This document shows, piece after piece, positions 15,646-24,761 of a stretch of DNA of 64,000 nucleotides (its first letter is position 1; every line of letters starts with the position of its first letter). The notes beneath the pieces were generated by a model. It did not search any database, had not been told where the DNA came from, and saw only the letters and a program-made list of their open reading frames with translations. The translations under genes were made by a program, and so were the position numbers. Source of the DNA: Actinomadura graeca (GTDB lineage Bacteria > Actinomycetota > Actinomycetes > Streptosporangiales > Streptosporangiaceae); contig NZ_CP059572.1 in the NCBI RefSeq assembly GCF_019175365.1, positions 3,720,001 to 3,784,000 of the forward strand, read 5' to 3'.

Positions 15646-17892
15646 ATGAACACGACAATTCTGGGGTATCCGCGCATCGGTGCGCGCCGTGAACTGAAGA
15701 CCGCCACCGAGGACTACTGGGCCGGACGCGCCGACGCCGCCGCCCTGGAGGCGGCCGGGGCCGAACTGCGCGCGTCGGTCTGGACGGGCCTGCGCGATGC
15801 GGGCCTGGACGCGATCCCGTCTAACACGTTCTCCTTCTACGACCAGGTGCTCGACACCAGCGTGCTCGTCGACGCCGTCCCGGAGCGGTACCGGCATCTG
15901 TCCGGGCTCGACCGGTACTTCGCGATGGCGCGCGGGGTGCAGGACGTCCCGCCGCTGGAGATGACCAAGTGGTTCGACACCAACTACCACTACATCGTCC
16001 CCGAGCTGGGGCCGGACACGCGGTTCCGGCTGGCCGGCGGATCCGCGTCCAAGCCGCTGGTGGAGTACAGGGAGGCCAGGGCGCTCGGCATCGAGACGCG
16101 CCCGGTGCTGGTCGGGCCGCTCACCTACCTGCTGATGGCCAAGCCCGCGCCCGGCGCGCCGGACGGGTTCCGGCCGCTGGACCTGCTGGACGACCTCGTC
16201 GAGGTGTACGCGGAGCTGCTGGAACGGCTCGCCGGGGCGGGCGCCGCGTGGGTGCAGCTGGACGAGCCCGCGCTGGTCGCCGACCGGACCGAGGAGGAGA
16301 TCACCGCGTTCGCCCGCGCCTACGCACGGCTCGGCGGGCTGCCGACGCGTCCGCGGCTGATGGTCGCGACCTACTTCGGGACGATCGGCACGGACGCGCT
16401 GCGTGTGCTGGCCAGGGGGCGGGTCGAGGCCGTCGCCCTGGACTTCGCCGCTGGTCCCGGGAACCTGGAGGTCCTCGCGTCGGTCGGCGGGCTGCCGCGC
16501 AAGACCGTCGTGGCGGGCGTCGTGGACGGCCGCAACGTCTGGCGCACCGACACCCGCAGGGCCCGCGCCACCTGTGCCACCCTGCTCGGGCTGGCGGACC
16601 AGGTCGTGGTGGGCACGTCGTGCTCGCTGCTGCACGTGCCGCTCGACCTGGACGCCGAGACGTCGCTGGACCCGTCCGTGCGCGGGCGGCTCGCCTTCGC
16701 CCGGCAGAAGGTCGCCGAGGTCGTCGCGCTCGGCCGGGCACTGCGCGAGGACGGCCCGGCGCCGGACGAGGTCCCGGCCCCGGCGGCGGCCGTCGACCGT
16801 GACGTCCGGGCCCGGGTGGACGCCCTCCGCGGGGTCCGGCGCGGCGACCGCGCGGACCGGTTCACCGCGCAGCGGGCCGCGCTCGGACTGCCCGACCTGC
16901 CGACGACGACGATCGGGTCGTTCCCGCAGACGGCGGAGATCCGCCGCGCCCGCGCCGACGGGCGGGCCGGGCGCATCCCCGCCGACGCCTACGTCCAGGC
17001 CATGAAGGACGAGATCGCGCGTGTCATCGCGCTCCAGGAGGACATCGGGCTGGACGTGCTCGTGCACGGCGAGCCGGAGCGCAACGACATGGTCCAGTAC
17101 TTCGCCGAGCAACTCGACGGGTACGCCGCGACCCGGCACGGCTGGGTGCAGTCCTACGGGTCGCGTTACGTGCGGCCGCCGATCCTGCACGGCGACGTGG
17201 CGCGGCGGCGTCCGATGACGGTGGAGTGGGCGACGTACGCGCAGTCGCTGACGAGCAAGCCGGTGAAGGGGATGCTGACCGGGCCCGTCACGATGCTGGC
17301 CTGGTCGTTCGTCCGCGACGACCAGCCGCTCGCCGACACCGCGCGGCAGGTGGCGCTGGCCCTGCGGGACGAGATCGGCGACCTGGAGGCGGCCGGGGTG
17401 CGGGTCATCCAGGTGGACGAGCCGGCGCTGCGCGAGGCACTGCCGCTGCGCGAGGCCGACCGCGCCGCCTACCTGGACTGGGCCGTCGAGGCGTTCCGGC
17501 TGGCGACCTCGGGCGTCGCGGACACCACGCAGATCCACACCCACATGTGCTACTCGGAGTTCGGGGAGATCATCGGCGCGATCGGCGCGCTGGACGCCGA
17601 CGTCACCAGCGTCGAGGCGGCCCGCTCGCGCATGGAGCTGGTCGCCGACCTGCGCGACGCCGGGTACGGCAACGGCATCGGGCCGGGCGTCTACGACATC
17701 CACTCGCCGCGCGTCCCGTCCGCGGAGGAGATGGAGGACAACCTCCGGCGCGCCCTCCAGGCCGTCGAGCCCTCCAGGCTGTGGGTCAACCCCGACTGCG
17801 GCCTGAAGACCCGCGCCTACCCGGAGACCGAGGCGTCCCTGCGCAACCTGGTCGCCGCCGCGCACCGCGTCCGGCGGGACCGTTCCAGCTGA
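15646..17892 (+). CDS. metE: Cobalamin-independent methionine synthase
   Basis: 748 aa, the usual MetE length, with both barrels. The N-terminal domain starts [16 protein letters not shown] and has [16 protein letters not shown]. The C-terminal catalytic domain has [35 protein letters not shown], and the zinc-ligand segments HTHMCYSEF and NPDCGLKTR. It transfers a methyl group from methyltetrahydrofolate polyglutamate to homocysteine. Control by the upstream cobalamin riboswitch implies the cell also has or imports B12 and uses MetH when B12 is available. A GAGGGAAG site precedes the ATG. Confidence 0.98.
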   Translation: MNTTILGYPRIGARRELKTATEDYWAGRADAAALEAAGAELRASVWTGLRDAGLDAIPSNTFSFYDQVLDTSVLVDAVPERYRHLSGLDRYFAMARGVQDVPPLEMTKWFDTNYHYIVPELGPDTRFRLAGGSASKPLVEYREARALGIETRPVLVGPLTYLLMAKPAPGAPDGFRPLDLLDDLVEVYAELLERLAGAGAAWVQLDEPALVADRTEEEITAFARAYARLGGLPTRPRLMVATYFGTIGTDALRVLARGRVEAVALDFAAGPGNLEVLASVGGLPRKTVVAGVVDGRNVWRTDTRRARATCATLLGLADQVVVGTSCSLLHVPLDLDAETSLDPSVRGRLAFARQKVAEVVALGRALREDGPAPDEVPAPAAAVDRDVRARVDALRGVRRGDRADRFTAQRAALGLPDLPTTTIGSFPQTAEIRRARADGRAGRIPADAYVQAMKDEIARVIALQEDIGLDVLVHGEPERNDMVQYFAEQLDGYAATRHGWVQSYGSRYVRPPILHGDVARRRPMTVEWATYAQSLTSKPVKGMLTGPVTMLAWSFVRDDQPLADTARQVALALRDEIGDLEAAGVRVIQVDEPALREALPLREADRAAYLDWAVEAFRLATSGVADTTQIHTHMCYSEFGEIIGAIGALDADVTSVEAARSRMELVADLRDAGYGNGIGPGVYDIHSPRVPSAEEMEDNLRRALQAVEPSRLWVNPDCGLKTRAYPETEASLRNLVAAAHRVRRDRSS

Positions 17893-17971
17893 GCGGCCCG
17901 GCCCAGTGGTCGTCCCGGCCGGCTTCCGCCCGTTCACCTGGCGGGAGCCGGCCGTCGGGTCCGGCGATCTG

Positions 17972-17995
17972 GGCCGGGCGCCGCGGCGCCCGGCC
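17972..17995 (+). terminator. GC-rich palindrome after metE
   Basis: Perfect 11-bp arms GGCCGGGCGCC / GGCGCCCGGCC separated by two bases, 80 bases after the metE stop. There is no T-tract, which is common for terminators in such genomes. Confidence 0.5.
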
Positions 17996-18291
17996 GATCG
18001 CCAGGTCAGAGGGGTGATCGGGCGCGTGCCCGGCGTCCGGCCGCCGGAGGGCGTAGACTCATGGTGAACGAGGGGTCATCTCGATGCGGGCGGCCAAGCC
18101 CGCGTCCCCCTGGTTCCGAGAGACAGGCCGAACCACCGCGGCACCGTCCGTGACGCCGAGGAGCAGTCACGTTGACCGCGGAGTGCGTGGCGCGGACGCC
18201 GCGTGGACCCCGGCGCGGGCCGACTCCCCCCGCCCATGGGACCGGCCCCGGGCCGCGACGGGCGGCCACTGACCCGGATCGGAGATCCAGC

Positions 18292-18678
18292 ATGCCCGCC
18301 ACCGACCCCGCCCCGCCGGCAGCCGGGCTGAGCCGCGAGCGGCTCGAGGAGCACACCGTCATCGCCATCATCGGCGAGCTCGACATAGCGTCCACCCCGT
18401 CCCTGCGGGAACGTTTGAACACGGCCCTGCGCAACGTCGGGCCGCGCGTCGTCATCGACCTGTCCGGCGTGACGTTCTGCGACGCGTCCGGCCTCGCCCT
18501 GCTCGTCGGCGCGCGCCGCCGGGCGGAGCCGGCGGGCACCACCATGGTCCTCGCGGCGCCGCGCCCGCAGATGGCCAAGCTGCTGCGCATCACCGGGCTG
18601 ACCCGGGCCTTCACGATCCGTCCCAGCGTCACCGCCGCCCGGCCCGCCCGTCCCGGCGCCAAGCCGGCCGTGGCTTGA
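18292..18678 (+). CDS. STAS-domain anti-sigma factor antagonist
   Basis: 128 aa. SpoIIAA-like STAS domain: TVIAIIGELDIASTPSLRERL, VVIDLSGVTFCDASGLALLV with the phosphorylatable serine in DASG, and MAKLLRITGLTRAF. GGAG precedes the ATG by 7 bases. It is followed 26 bases later by a GAF-domain gene on the same strand. It is related to, but clearly distinct from, the STAS protein at 9208-9690. It probably works with an anti-sigma kinase encoded elsewhere. Confidence 0.88.
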   Translation: MPATDPAPPAAGLSRERLEEHTVIAIIGELDIASTPSLRERLNTALRNVGPRVVIDLSGVTFCDASGLALLVGARRRAEPAGTTMVLAAPRPQMAKLLRITGLTRAFTIRPSVTAARPARPGAKPAVA

Positions 18679-18704
18679 GGACGGGGGACGAGCGGGGTGA
18701 CGAC

Positions 18705-19310
18705 ATGACCGGAGGCGAGCAGCCGAGCGGCTGGGGACGCGCGGGGACCCCCCGGCGGCCGGAGGACCGGCAGCGGCTGGCGGCGTCGTTCGACCTGATG
18801 ACGGCCGTCCTGAACGGGACGCGCCTGCCCGACATGCTGGCGCTGCTGGCGACGCACGCCCGCGCGATGGCCCGCGTCCCGCTGGCGTTCATCGCGCTGC
18901 CCGCCGAGGACCCCGACACGCTGCGGGTCGAGGTCGCGATCGGCGCCGGCGGCGACCGGATCCGCGGGCTGACGGTGCGCCGCGGACGGTCGATGCTCGG
19001 CCGGGCGTTCAGCTCGCGCCGCGCGGTGTCCGCCCGGATCGCCGCCGACCAGACCCTCACCTCCCTGCCGGCCGGCCCGATCCTGATCCTGCCGCTGGAG
19101 ACGGGGGAGGCCACCCGGGGCGTCCTCGCCGTCCTCGGACGCCCGGGGGCCCAGCCGTTCAGCCCGGTCACGGCACGCCAGATGCTGCTGTTCGCTGACA
19201 TGTCCGCCCGGCTGATCGAACTGTCGGAAGCGCACAGCGCCGACGAGGCGGAGCCCGGCCGCCCGCACGTCGTCCGGACCCTCCCTCCGCCGAGGTCCGC
19301 GCAGGCGTGA
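18705..19310 (+). CDS. GAF-domain protein
   Basis: 201 aa. A GAF-like domain (about residues 25-180) resembles those in actinobacterial DevS-type kinases: RLAASFDLMTAVLNG, FIALPAEDPDTLRVEVAIG, RGRSMLGRAFSSRRAV, ILILPLETGEATRGVLAVLGR and a closing LLFADMSARLIEL helix. No kinase, phosphatase or output domain follows. The adjacent STAS gene suggests a general-stress signalling pair. The ATG at 18705 is preferred over an upstream TTG that overlaps the STAS stop. Confidence 0.75.
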   Translation: MTGGEQPSGWGRAGTPRRPEDRQRLAASFDLMTAVLNGTRLPDMLALLATHARAMARVPLAFIALPAEDPDTLRVEVAIGAGGDRIRGLTVRRGRSMLGRAFSSRRAVSARIAADQTLTSLPAGPILILPLETGEATRGVLAVLGRPGAQPFSPVTARQMLLFADMSARLIELSEAHSADEAEPGRPHVVRTLPPPRSAQA

Positions 19311-19700
19311 GGGTCGCCGGACGGCGAATGGGCGCGCCCGGCACCGGGCGGGCGGCGGCGGATTCTCCATGGTGTTCCCTGCCACAATTCGCCGGTCCCC
19401 GCCGGCGCGCATTGGCACGAAAAGCTGACCGCATTGGCATGAATCCGGATTTCAGCGCGTCCCGCCTGCGCGCCGCCTGCGGAAATCGCCGCCGCGGCGC
19501 CGGTTCCGCGAGGATGCCCGTTCGGTCGTCAGATTCATGTGGTACTGTGTCACTAGTTGCGGTTCCCATAGACATATCTGTGCGCCTGCCGGTCTCACCT
19601 CAGGCGCATTTTTTGTTGTTCTGGATCTTTCCGGATGGGCCATCGCGGCATCCCCGGCCGCACACGACACGCGGTCGAGGACCGATCCAGAAGGAGAAAC
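19311..19700 (+). promoter_or_regulatory. Long upstream region of the cold-shock gene
   Basis: About 390 bases without a gene. The part at 19525-19640 is AT-rich for this genome and probably holds the promoter and a long 5' leader, as is usual for cspA-type genes. It contains the hairpin plus T-tract listed next. A GAAGGAGAAAC ribosome site ends the region. Confidence 0.5.
19581..19614 (+). terminator. Hairpin with T-tract in the csp leader (attenuator-like)
   Basis: TGCGCCTG, a 12-base loop, CAGGCGCA and then six T residues. This is the best intrinsic-terminator shape in the window. It sits about 85 bases upstream of the cold-shock ATG. It could terminate an upstream transcript or act as a temperature-responsive attenuator in the csp leader. 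Confidence 0.65.
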
Positions 19701-19904
19701 ATGGCCACCGGCACCGTCAAGTGGTTCAACGCGGAAAAGGGCTTCGGCTTCATCGAGCAGGACGGCGGCGGCCCCGACGTCTTCGCCCACTACTCCAACA
19801 TCGCGGCCCAGGGCTTCCGTGAGCTCCAGGAAGGCCAGAAGGTGACGTTCGACGTCACGCAGGGCCAGAAGGGCCTTCAGGCGGAGAACATCGTCCCCTC
19901 CTGA
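19701..19904 (+). CDS. CspA-family cold-shock protein
   Basis: 67 aa, the standard length. The single cold-shock domain is intact: [21 protein letters not shown] with the RNP1 core, and DVFAHYSNI with the RNP2 core, then [18 protein letters not shown]. It binds single-stranded RNA and DNA and melts secondary structure. A strong AGGAG lies before the ATG. A DEAD-box RNA helicase gene follows, which fits a shared RNA-remodelling role. Confidence 0.97.
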   Translation: MATGTVKWFNAEKGFGFIEQDGGGPDVFAHYSNIAAQGFRELQEGQKVTFDVTQGQKGLQAENIVPS

Positions 19905-19914
19905 TCTCCGGCGG

Positions 19915-19948
19915 CATGGCGGGCGGGCCCCCGGGCCCTCCCGCCATG
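19915..19948 (+). terminator. Hairpin terminator after csp
   Basis: Arms CATGGCGGG / CCCGCCATG enclosing an inner GGGCCC / GGGCCC stem, ten bases after the csp stop. Confidence 0.7.
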
Positions 19949-20141
19949 TGCCACGCGGTGCCCGGACGGCACCGCGACCGCGGGGCGTGTCCGCCCCCGT
20001 CACCGTTTCCACGACGACCGCGGCGCACGCGCCCGGCGATCGTTCCCGGTCCGTTCTTGAGAATCTCGTCGCCGGTCCCGATCCGAGGGACCCCGGCGGA
20101 GCTCTTCCTCGACACGCACCGCACCCGAGGAAGGCTCCACC

Positions 20142-21707
20142 ATGTCCCGCATCGCCCCACCGGCCGCCCGCGGCCGCTCCCCCCGATCACGCCCCGGCCG
20201 CGGCCGGCGCCGTCCGGTGACCGCGCAGCGGCCCGACGCCGAGTTCGCGCCGCCCGAGGCCGTCACCCCGCCGCTGCCCGCCATCGGGTCGTTCGCGGAG
20301 TCGCGGCTGCCGAAGCCGCTCCTGGCGGCGCTGGCCCGCGAGGGGGTCAGGGACCCGTTCCCCATCCAGGCCGCGACCCTGCCGAACGCGCTCGCCGGGC
20401 GGGACGTCCTCGGCCGGGGACGCACGGGCTCGGGCAAGACCCTCGCGTTCGGCCTGCCGCTGCTCGCCCGCACCGCGGGCCGCCGCGCCGCGCCCCGCAG
20501 CCCCCACGCCCTGGTCCTCGTCCCCACGCGGGAACTCGCGCAGCAGGTCACCGACGCCCTCGCGCCGTACGCGGCCGCCGTGGGACTGCGGCTGGCGTCC
20601 GTGGTCGGCGGCGTCCCGATCGGCCGCCAGGTGAACGCGCTCGCACGCGGCGCCGACGTCCTGGTCGCCACCCCCGGTCGCCTCGCCGACCTGATCGAGC
20701 GCGGCGACTGCCGGCTCGGCGAGGTCGCCACGACCGTGCTGGACGAGGCCGACCAGATGACCGACATGGGGTTCCTGCCCCAGGTCACCCGGCTTCTGGA
20801 GCAGACCCCGCGCGACGGGCAGCGGATGCTGTTCTCCGCGACGCTCGACCGCAACATCGACCAGCTCGTCCGCCGGTTCCTGGACGACCCGGTCACCCAC
20901 TCGGTCGACCCGACGGCCGGGGTCGTCACCGCCATGGAACACCACCTGCTGCACGTCGCCGACACCGACAAGCACGAGACGACCGTGCACATCGCCGCCC
21001 GCCACGGCCGGGTGATCATTTTCGTCGGCAAGAAGCACGCGGCCGACCGGCTCGTCCGCAAGCTGACGTCCCGCGGCGTCCGCGCCGCCGCGCTGCACGG
21101 CGGCAAGACCCAGTCGCAGCGCAACCGCGCGCTCGACGGCTTCCGCACCGAGGACGTCACCGTGCTGGTCGCCACGAACGTCGCCGCCCGCGGGATCCAC
21201 ATCGACGACCTCGACCTCGTCGTCAACGCCGACCCGCCCGCCGACCACAAGGACTACCTGCACCGCGGCGGCCGCACCGCCCGCGCCGGGCGGCCCGGGA
21301 CCGTGGTGACCCTCGTCCTGCCCGACCAGCGCCGCGAGATGGACGACCTGATGTCCAAGGCCGGCATCACCCCGCGCATCACCCGCGTCCAGCCCGGCGA
21401 CCAGGAGCTGGCCCGCATCACCGGCGCCCGTCCCCCGGCCCTCGCCGCCCCCGCCGCGCAGGCCACCGGCAGGCCCCCGGCCTCGTCCGCCACCCGGTCC
21501 AACGGCCGGTCCGCCGGGGCATCCGCCGGCCGGTCCGGCGCCCGGTCCGCCGGGGCGCCCGCCGCGCAGTCCGGCGGCCGGCCCGGCGCCCCGTCCCGCA
21601 AGCCACGCCGCGACGGCGCCGCCGGGCACGGCTCCCGCCGCGGGGACCAGCAGGCCGCCGCGCCGAAGCGGCGTTCGCAGCGCCGCACGTCCACCCAGAA
21701 CACCTGA
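20142..21707 (+). CDS. DEAD-box ATP-dependent RNA helicase
   Basis: 521 aa. All core motifs are present in order: PFPIQAATLP (Q motif), GRGRTGSGKT (I), PTRELAQQV (Ia), GG and TPGRL (Ib), LDEADQM (II), FSAT (III), VIIFVGKK (IV), VLVATNVAARGIHI (V) and HRGGRTARAG (VI). A disordered basic N-terminus and an Ala/Gly/Arg/Ser-rich C-terminus of about 90 residues probably bind RNA. It likely unwinds rRNA or mRNA structures during cold stress alongside the nearby cold-shock protein. A GGAAGG ribosome site precedes the ATG. Confidence 0.96.
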   Translation: MSRIAPPAARGRSPRSRPGRGRRRPVTAQRPDAEFAPPEAVTPPLPAIGSFAESRLPKPLLAALAREGVRDPFPIQAATLPNALAGRDVLGRGRTGSGKTLAFGLPLLARTAGRRAAPRSPHALVLVPTRELAQQVTDALAPYAAAVGLRLASVVGGVPIGRQVNALARGADVLVATPGRLADLIERGDCRLGEVATTVLDEADQMTDMGFLPQVTRLLEQTPRDGQRMLFSATLDRNIDQLVRRFLDDPVTHSVDPTAGVVTAMEHHLLHVADTDKHETTVHIAARHGRVIIFVGKKHAADRLVRKLTSRGVRAAALHGGKTQSQRNRALDGFRTEDVTVLVATNVAARGIHIDDLDLVVNADPPADHKDYLHRGGRTARAGRPGTVVTLVLPDQRREMDDLMSKAGITPRITRVQPGDQELARITGARPPALAAPAAQATGRPPASSATRSNGRSAGASAGRSGARSAGAPAAQSGGRPGAPSRKPRRDGAAGHGSRRGDQQAAAPKRRSQRRTSTQNT

Positions 21708-21717
21708 CGGACGGGCC

Positions 21718-21747
21718 GCGCCTCGTCCCGTCAGCCGGGCGAGGCGC
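21718..21747. terminator. Convergent hairpin terminator
   Basis: Arms GCGCCTCG / CGAGGCGC with a 14-base loop. It lies at the end of the helicase gene and overlaps the last codons of the opposing siderophore-interacting protein gene. Confidence 0.55.
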
Positions 21748-22528
21748 GTCCCGCCCTCCAGTAGCCCATGGACGCGACGTCCGACCTCGGCGCCCGGCGC
21801 TCGTGGGTCAGCCACCGCCGGATCCCGGTCGCCAGCCTGCTCTCACCGGCGATCCACGCGTAGCGCGGCGGCTCCGGCGGGCCGGACGCGCCGAGGGCGT
21901 CCAGGACGACCTCCCCGGGCCGCCGCCCCCGGCCGCCGCGGGCGAGCCAGTGGACCTCGGCCCCCGCGGGGGCACGGACCTGCCGTATGTCGGAGGCGGC
22001 CGGGACCTCCAGGAACACCGTCGCCTCCAGATCGGCGGGGGCGCACTCCAGGATCGCCAGCGCCGCCGGGACGGCGCTCTCGTCGGCGACGATCAGCTGC
22101 CGCGCCCGCCCCGGATGCAGGTAGGTGATCCCCTCGTCGAAGATGCCGACCTCGTCACCGGGACGGGCGCCCTGCGCGAACGCCGACCCCGGGCTTCCCC
22201 CCTCGTGCACGACGATCTCGATGTCGAGTTCGAGCGCCTCGGGACGGAACGCGCGCACGGTGTAGTTGCGCACCCACGGCCGTGTGGCCTTGCCCATCAG
22301 CATGCACTGCCTCATCCACCCGTTCCCGGACGCGGTGGGAAGCCGCAGATCCCGCTGCCCCTCGCGGCGGAAGAACACGCGGCACCACTGGTCGAACCCC
22401 ATCGGCACGAAGTCGGCCAGCTCCGGGCCGCCCACGGTGACCACGGCGAAATGCTCGGAGATCCGCTCGGCCCGCAGGACCCGCGTCCGCAGCGGCCGCC
22501 GGGTCTCGGGCGTCCTTCTCTTGATCAT
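21731..22528 (-). CDS. Siderophore-interacting FAD-binding reductase (SIP family)
   Basis: 265 aa. It has the SIP pattern: a FAD-binding barrel with RNYTVRAFRP, then IVVHEGGSPGSAFAQGARPGDEVGIF, and a C-terminal NAD(P)H-like domain with IVADESAVPAALAILE and AWIAGES at the typical sites. Such enzymes reduce ferric siderophores in the cytosol to release iron. The ATG at 22528 has GGGAAGG upstream. The gene is divergent from a TetR regulator and shares with it a palindromic operator region. Confidence 0.93.
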   Translation of the reverse strand: MIKRRTPETRRPLRTRVLRAERISEHFAVVTVGGPELADFVPMGFDQWCRVFFRREGQRDLRLPTASGNGWMRQCMLMGKATRPWVRNYTVRAFRPEALELDIEIVVHEGGSPGSAFAQGARPGDEVGIFDEGITYLHPGRARQLIVADESAVPAALAILECAPADLEATVFLEVPAASDIRQVRAPAGAEVHWLARGGRGRRPGEVVLDALGASGPPEPPRYAWIAGESRLATGIRRWLTHERRAPRSDVASMGYWRAGRASPG

Positions 22529-22550
22529 CAAAGATCGCCTTCCCAAAGAT

Positions 22551-22585
22551 CAACTTGAACAGTGTTTAAGTTGAACAGTGTTCAG
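22551..22585. promoter_or_regulatory. Tandem palindromic TetR operator
   Basis: A 23-base inverted repeat with CAACTT / AAGTTG ends at 22551-22573, overlapping a second palindrome TGAACA-G-TGTTCA near 22572-22584. The word TTGAACAGTGTT occurs twice, 16 bases apart. The site lies between the divergent SIP and TetR genes, so the TetR protein probably controls both. Confidence 0.75.
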
Positions 22586-22637
22586 GCTAGGAGCTACGCT
22601 CGGGGCTGTCAACGGGCGCCGGACGGGCGGGAACGCT

Positions 22638-23273
22638 ATGCAGCTACGACGGGACGACGTGGTGGCCGGAGCACTCGCCGTCCTGGACGACACCGGGATG
22701 GACGGGCTGACCATGCGCAAGCTGGCCGCCCACCTCGGCGTCCAGGCCGGGGCCCTTTACTGGCACTTCCCCAACAAGCAGGCGCTGTTGGAGGCCATGG
22801 CCGACAAACTGGTCGAAGGCGTCGACGACGACGTCGTCTCCGGGCCCTGGGAGCGGCAGTTCACCGAACTGGCCCACCGCCTCCGCCGCGCCCTCCTCGC
22901 CCACCGCGACGGCGCCCGCGTCCTGGCCGGGACGTTCGTCGCCGAGCCCAACACCCTCGCGAGCGGCACCCTCGCCATGGAGATCCTGCACCGGGCGGGC
23001 CTGCCGGCGCGGGAGGCAGGATGCATCGCCTTCTCGGTCTTCCATTTCATCCTCGGCCACACCATCGAGGAGCAGGCCCAGGCCGAACTCGCCGCCTCCG
23101 GCGCCTGGGAGGCCAAGCGCGCGGCCCTCTCCGAGCAGTCCGCGCAGGAGACCGGCGTCCGCCCCCTCGACGCCATCATGGACGTCCCGCCCGAGGAACG
23201 CTTCGCCTACGGCCTGACCGTCTTCATCAACGGCATCCGCCACCAGCTCACCACCGGATCCGGCGGCTCCTAG
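22638..23273 (+). CDS. TetR-family repressor (TetR_C type)
   Basis: 211 aa from the ATG at 22638. The N-terminal HTH is typical: LRRDDVVAGALAVLDDTGMDGLTMRKLAAHLGVQAGALYWHFPNKQALLEAMAD. The C-terminal domain follows the tetracycline-repressor class, with GARVLAGTF, a FILGHTIEEQAQ helix and FAYGLTVFINGI. The ligand is unknown. It probably represses itself and the divergent siderophore-interacting protein gene through the palindromes between them. An upstream start at 22578 would place the operator inside the transcript start and is less likely. Confidence 0.92.
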   Translation: MQLRRDDVVAGALAVLDDTGMDGLTMRKLAAHLGVQAGALYWHFPNKQALLEAMADKLVEGVDDDVVSGPWERQFTELAHRLRRALLAHRDGARVLAGTFVAEPNTLASGTLAMEILHRAGLPAREAGCIAFSVFHFILGHTIEEQAQAELAASGAWEAKRAALSEQSAQETGVRPLDAIMDVPPEERFAYGLTVFINGIRHQLTTGSGGS

Positions 23274-23483
23274 AGGCCGTCCCTCCGGTCAGGCAAGGGG
23301 CGCGAAGGCCGACCGGGTGACGTCCGCCTGCCGCGTTCCCAGAGCCACACGCTTCCGCCGCTGAGCACAACGGTCGGCAGGCCGATCCCGACATCCCACC
23401 GCCCGGACCGTCCCATCAAGGCCGGTCCCTGCGCGGTGGGACGCCGGGTCAACGTCGTACGACGCGGAACGCGCCCTCCCGCG

Positions 23484-23987
23484 TCAGGCGGGCTGGTGGG
23501 CGCGGGCGGCCAGGACCGCCTCGCGGAGGTGCTCCTCCTCCTCGTTGGACAGGGACGTCCTGATGATCCGCCCGCCGAGGGGCGCCATCTCCGGGATGAC
23601 CTTGTCGGGGTTGCGCTTGTCGACGAGGACGAACAGCGCCGCGCCACCGGGGACGAGATGCTCTCCCAGGTCGCGCATGAACGCGTCGTCTACGCCGTAG
23701 TCGGCCGCCGCCCCGGCCGCGGCGCCCGCCGCGCCGCCGATCGCCATGCCGAGCAGCGGCATGAGGAACAGCAGGCCGATGAGCCCGCCCCAGGCGGCGC
23801 CGCCGATCGCACCACCCGCGGCCATGTGCCGCGACTGGTGCAGCTTGATCTTGCCGTTGTCCTTGCGTTCGACGACCACCAGGTCCGCGAGCTCGACGAC
23901 GTGCTCGCGCTGGAGCTGGACGAGCCTGTCACGGGCCTGCTCGGCGGTGGGCAGGTCGTCGTAGGCGACGGCGATCAGGTCACTCAT
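23484..23987 (-). CDS. DUF1269-family membrane protein
   Basis: 167 aa. DUF1269 features are visible: [26 protein letters not shown] at the start, [16 protein letters not shown], and then a Gly/Ala-rich double hydrophobic hairpin ([26 protein letters not shown]). A soluble C-terminal half follows, with [21 protein letters not shown]. Function is not established for the family. It precedes nothing obvious in an operon; another small membrane protein gene lies upstream on the same strand. Confidence 0.85.
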   Translation of the reverse strand: MSDLIAVAYDDLPTAEQARDRLVQLQREHVVELADLVVVERKDNGKIKLHQSRHMAAGGAIGGAAWGGLIGLLFLMPLLGMAIGGAAGAAAGAAADYGVDDAFMRDLGEHLVPGGAALFVLVDKRNPDKVIPEMAPLGGRIIRTSLSNEEEEHLREAVLAARAHQPA

Positions 23988-24045
23988 GAATTCCCCCGTG
24001 TTCTCACTGGACGATGCTTCCGGACGGTGGTCGCGCGACGGCCGG

Positions 24046-24465
24046 TCAGGTCCCCCGGGCCCCGGCCGGCGGTGCGGTGAGGGCGTAGATCAGCAGGACG
24101 CACAGCGCGATGGTCAGAACCGACCACATCGGGAACGCCTGCAGGAACGCCAGATGCCCGATCGCCGCCGCGACGGCGAGGACGACGCCGACGACGCGGG
24201 CCCACATCTGGCCCGCCAGGATCCCCGCGCCCACGACGATCTGGACGATGCCGACGGCCAGCCAGATCCATCCCCAGGTGTCGTAGTCGAACACCAGGAT
24301 CTGGTTGTCGCCGACGAGGTAGTAGTCGTCGTCGAACAGGCCGACCAGCCCGTCGATGACGTTGAAGGCGCCGACCACCAGGGCCAGGGTGCCCGCGAAC
24401 GCCAGCCATCCGGACGTCCGGTGGCGACGCCCCACCGAGGTCGAGCCATGGGCCGTTCTGGTCAT
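24046..24465 (-). CDS. DUF7144-like four-helix membrane protein
   Basis: About 139 aa. Four hydrophobic segments are visible ([74 protein letters not shown]) with a DDYYLVGDN loop and a W-WIWL motif typical of this actinobacterial family. Function unknown. Two adjacent ATGs are possible (24468 and 24465); the second has better spacing from GGGAGG. Confidence 0.8.
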   Translation of the reverse strand: MTRTAHGSTSVGRRHRTSGWLAFAGTLALVVGAFNVIDGLVGLFDDDYYLVGDNQILVFDYDTWGWIWLAVGIVQIVVGAGILAGQMWARVVGVVLAVAAAIGHLAFLQAFPMWSVLTIALCVLLIYALTAPPAGARGT

Positions 24466-24761
24466 CATCGAACCTCCCGTCGTCAAGGCGGCCGGACCGG
24501 CCGGCGATGTTGACGCATCACGGAGGGTCCCGCAGGTACATAAGCCACAAACCGCGATCAAGTGCCATTTGACCGTCGTTTAGCGAAAAGTTGGGCGGCT
24601 CTGAAGGGCGAGGATCCGGAATGCCGGACCATGCCGGGCCCACACCTCCACGGCCCTTTTCGGCCATTGCGTGTCGGATCGGCGACGCTCCGGGCACGCG
24701 GAAGGCAGGCACGGTTAGGTGGGAACGCAAAGGTCGGCCTTCTCTGCCGGGAGTGTGCGCG

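Noticed and set aside
15442..17937. Long open frame (831 codons) on the strand opposite metE
   Set aside because: It is antisense to a complete metE with all motifs, and its translation is Arg/Gly/Asp/Pro-rich with no domain. High-GC third positions create such shadows.
18006..19418. 470-codon minus-strand frame over the STAS and GAF genes
   Set aside because: Low-complexity composition and opposition to two genes with clear domains and ribosome sites.
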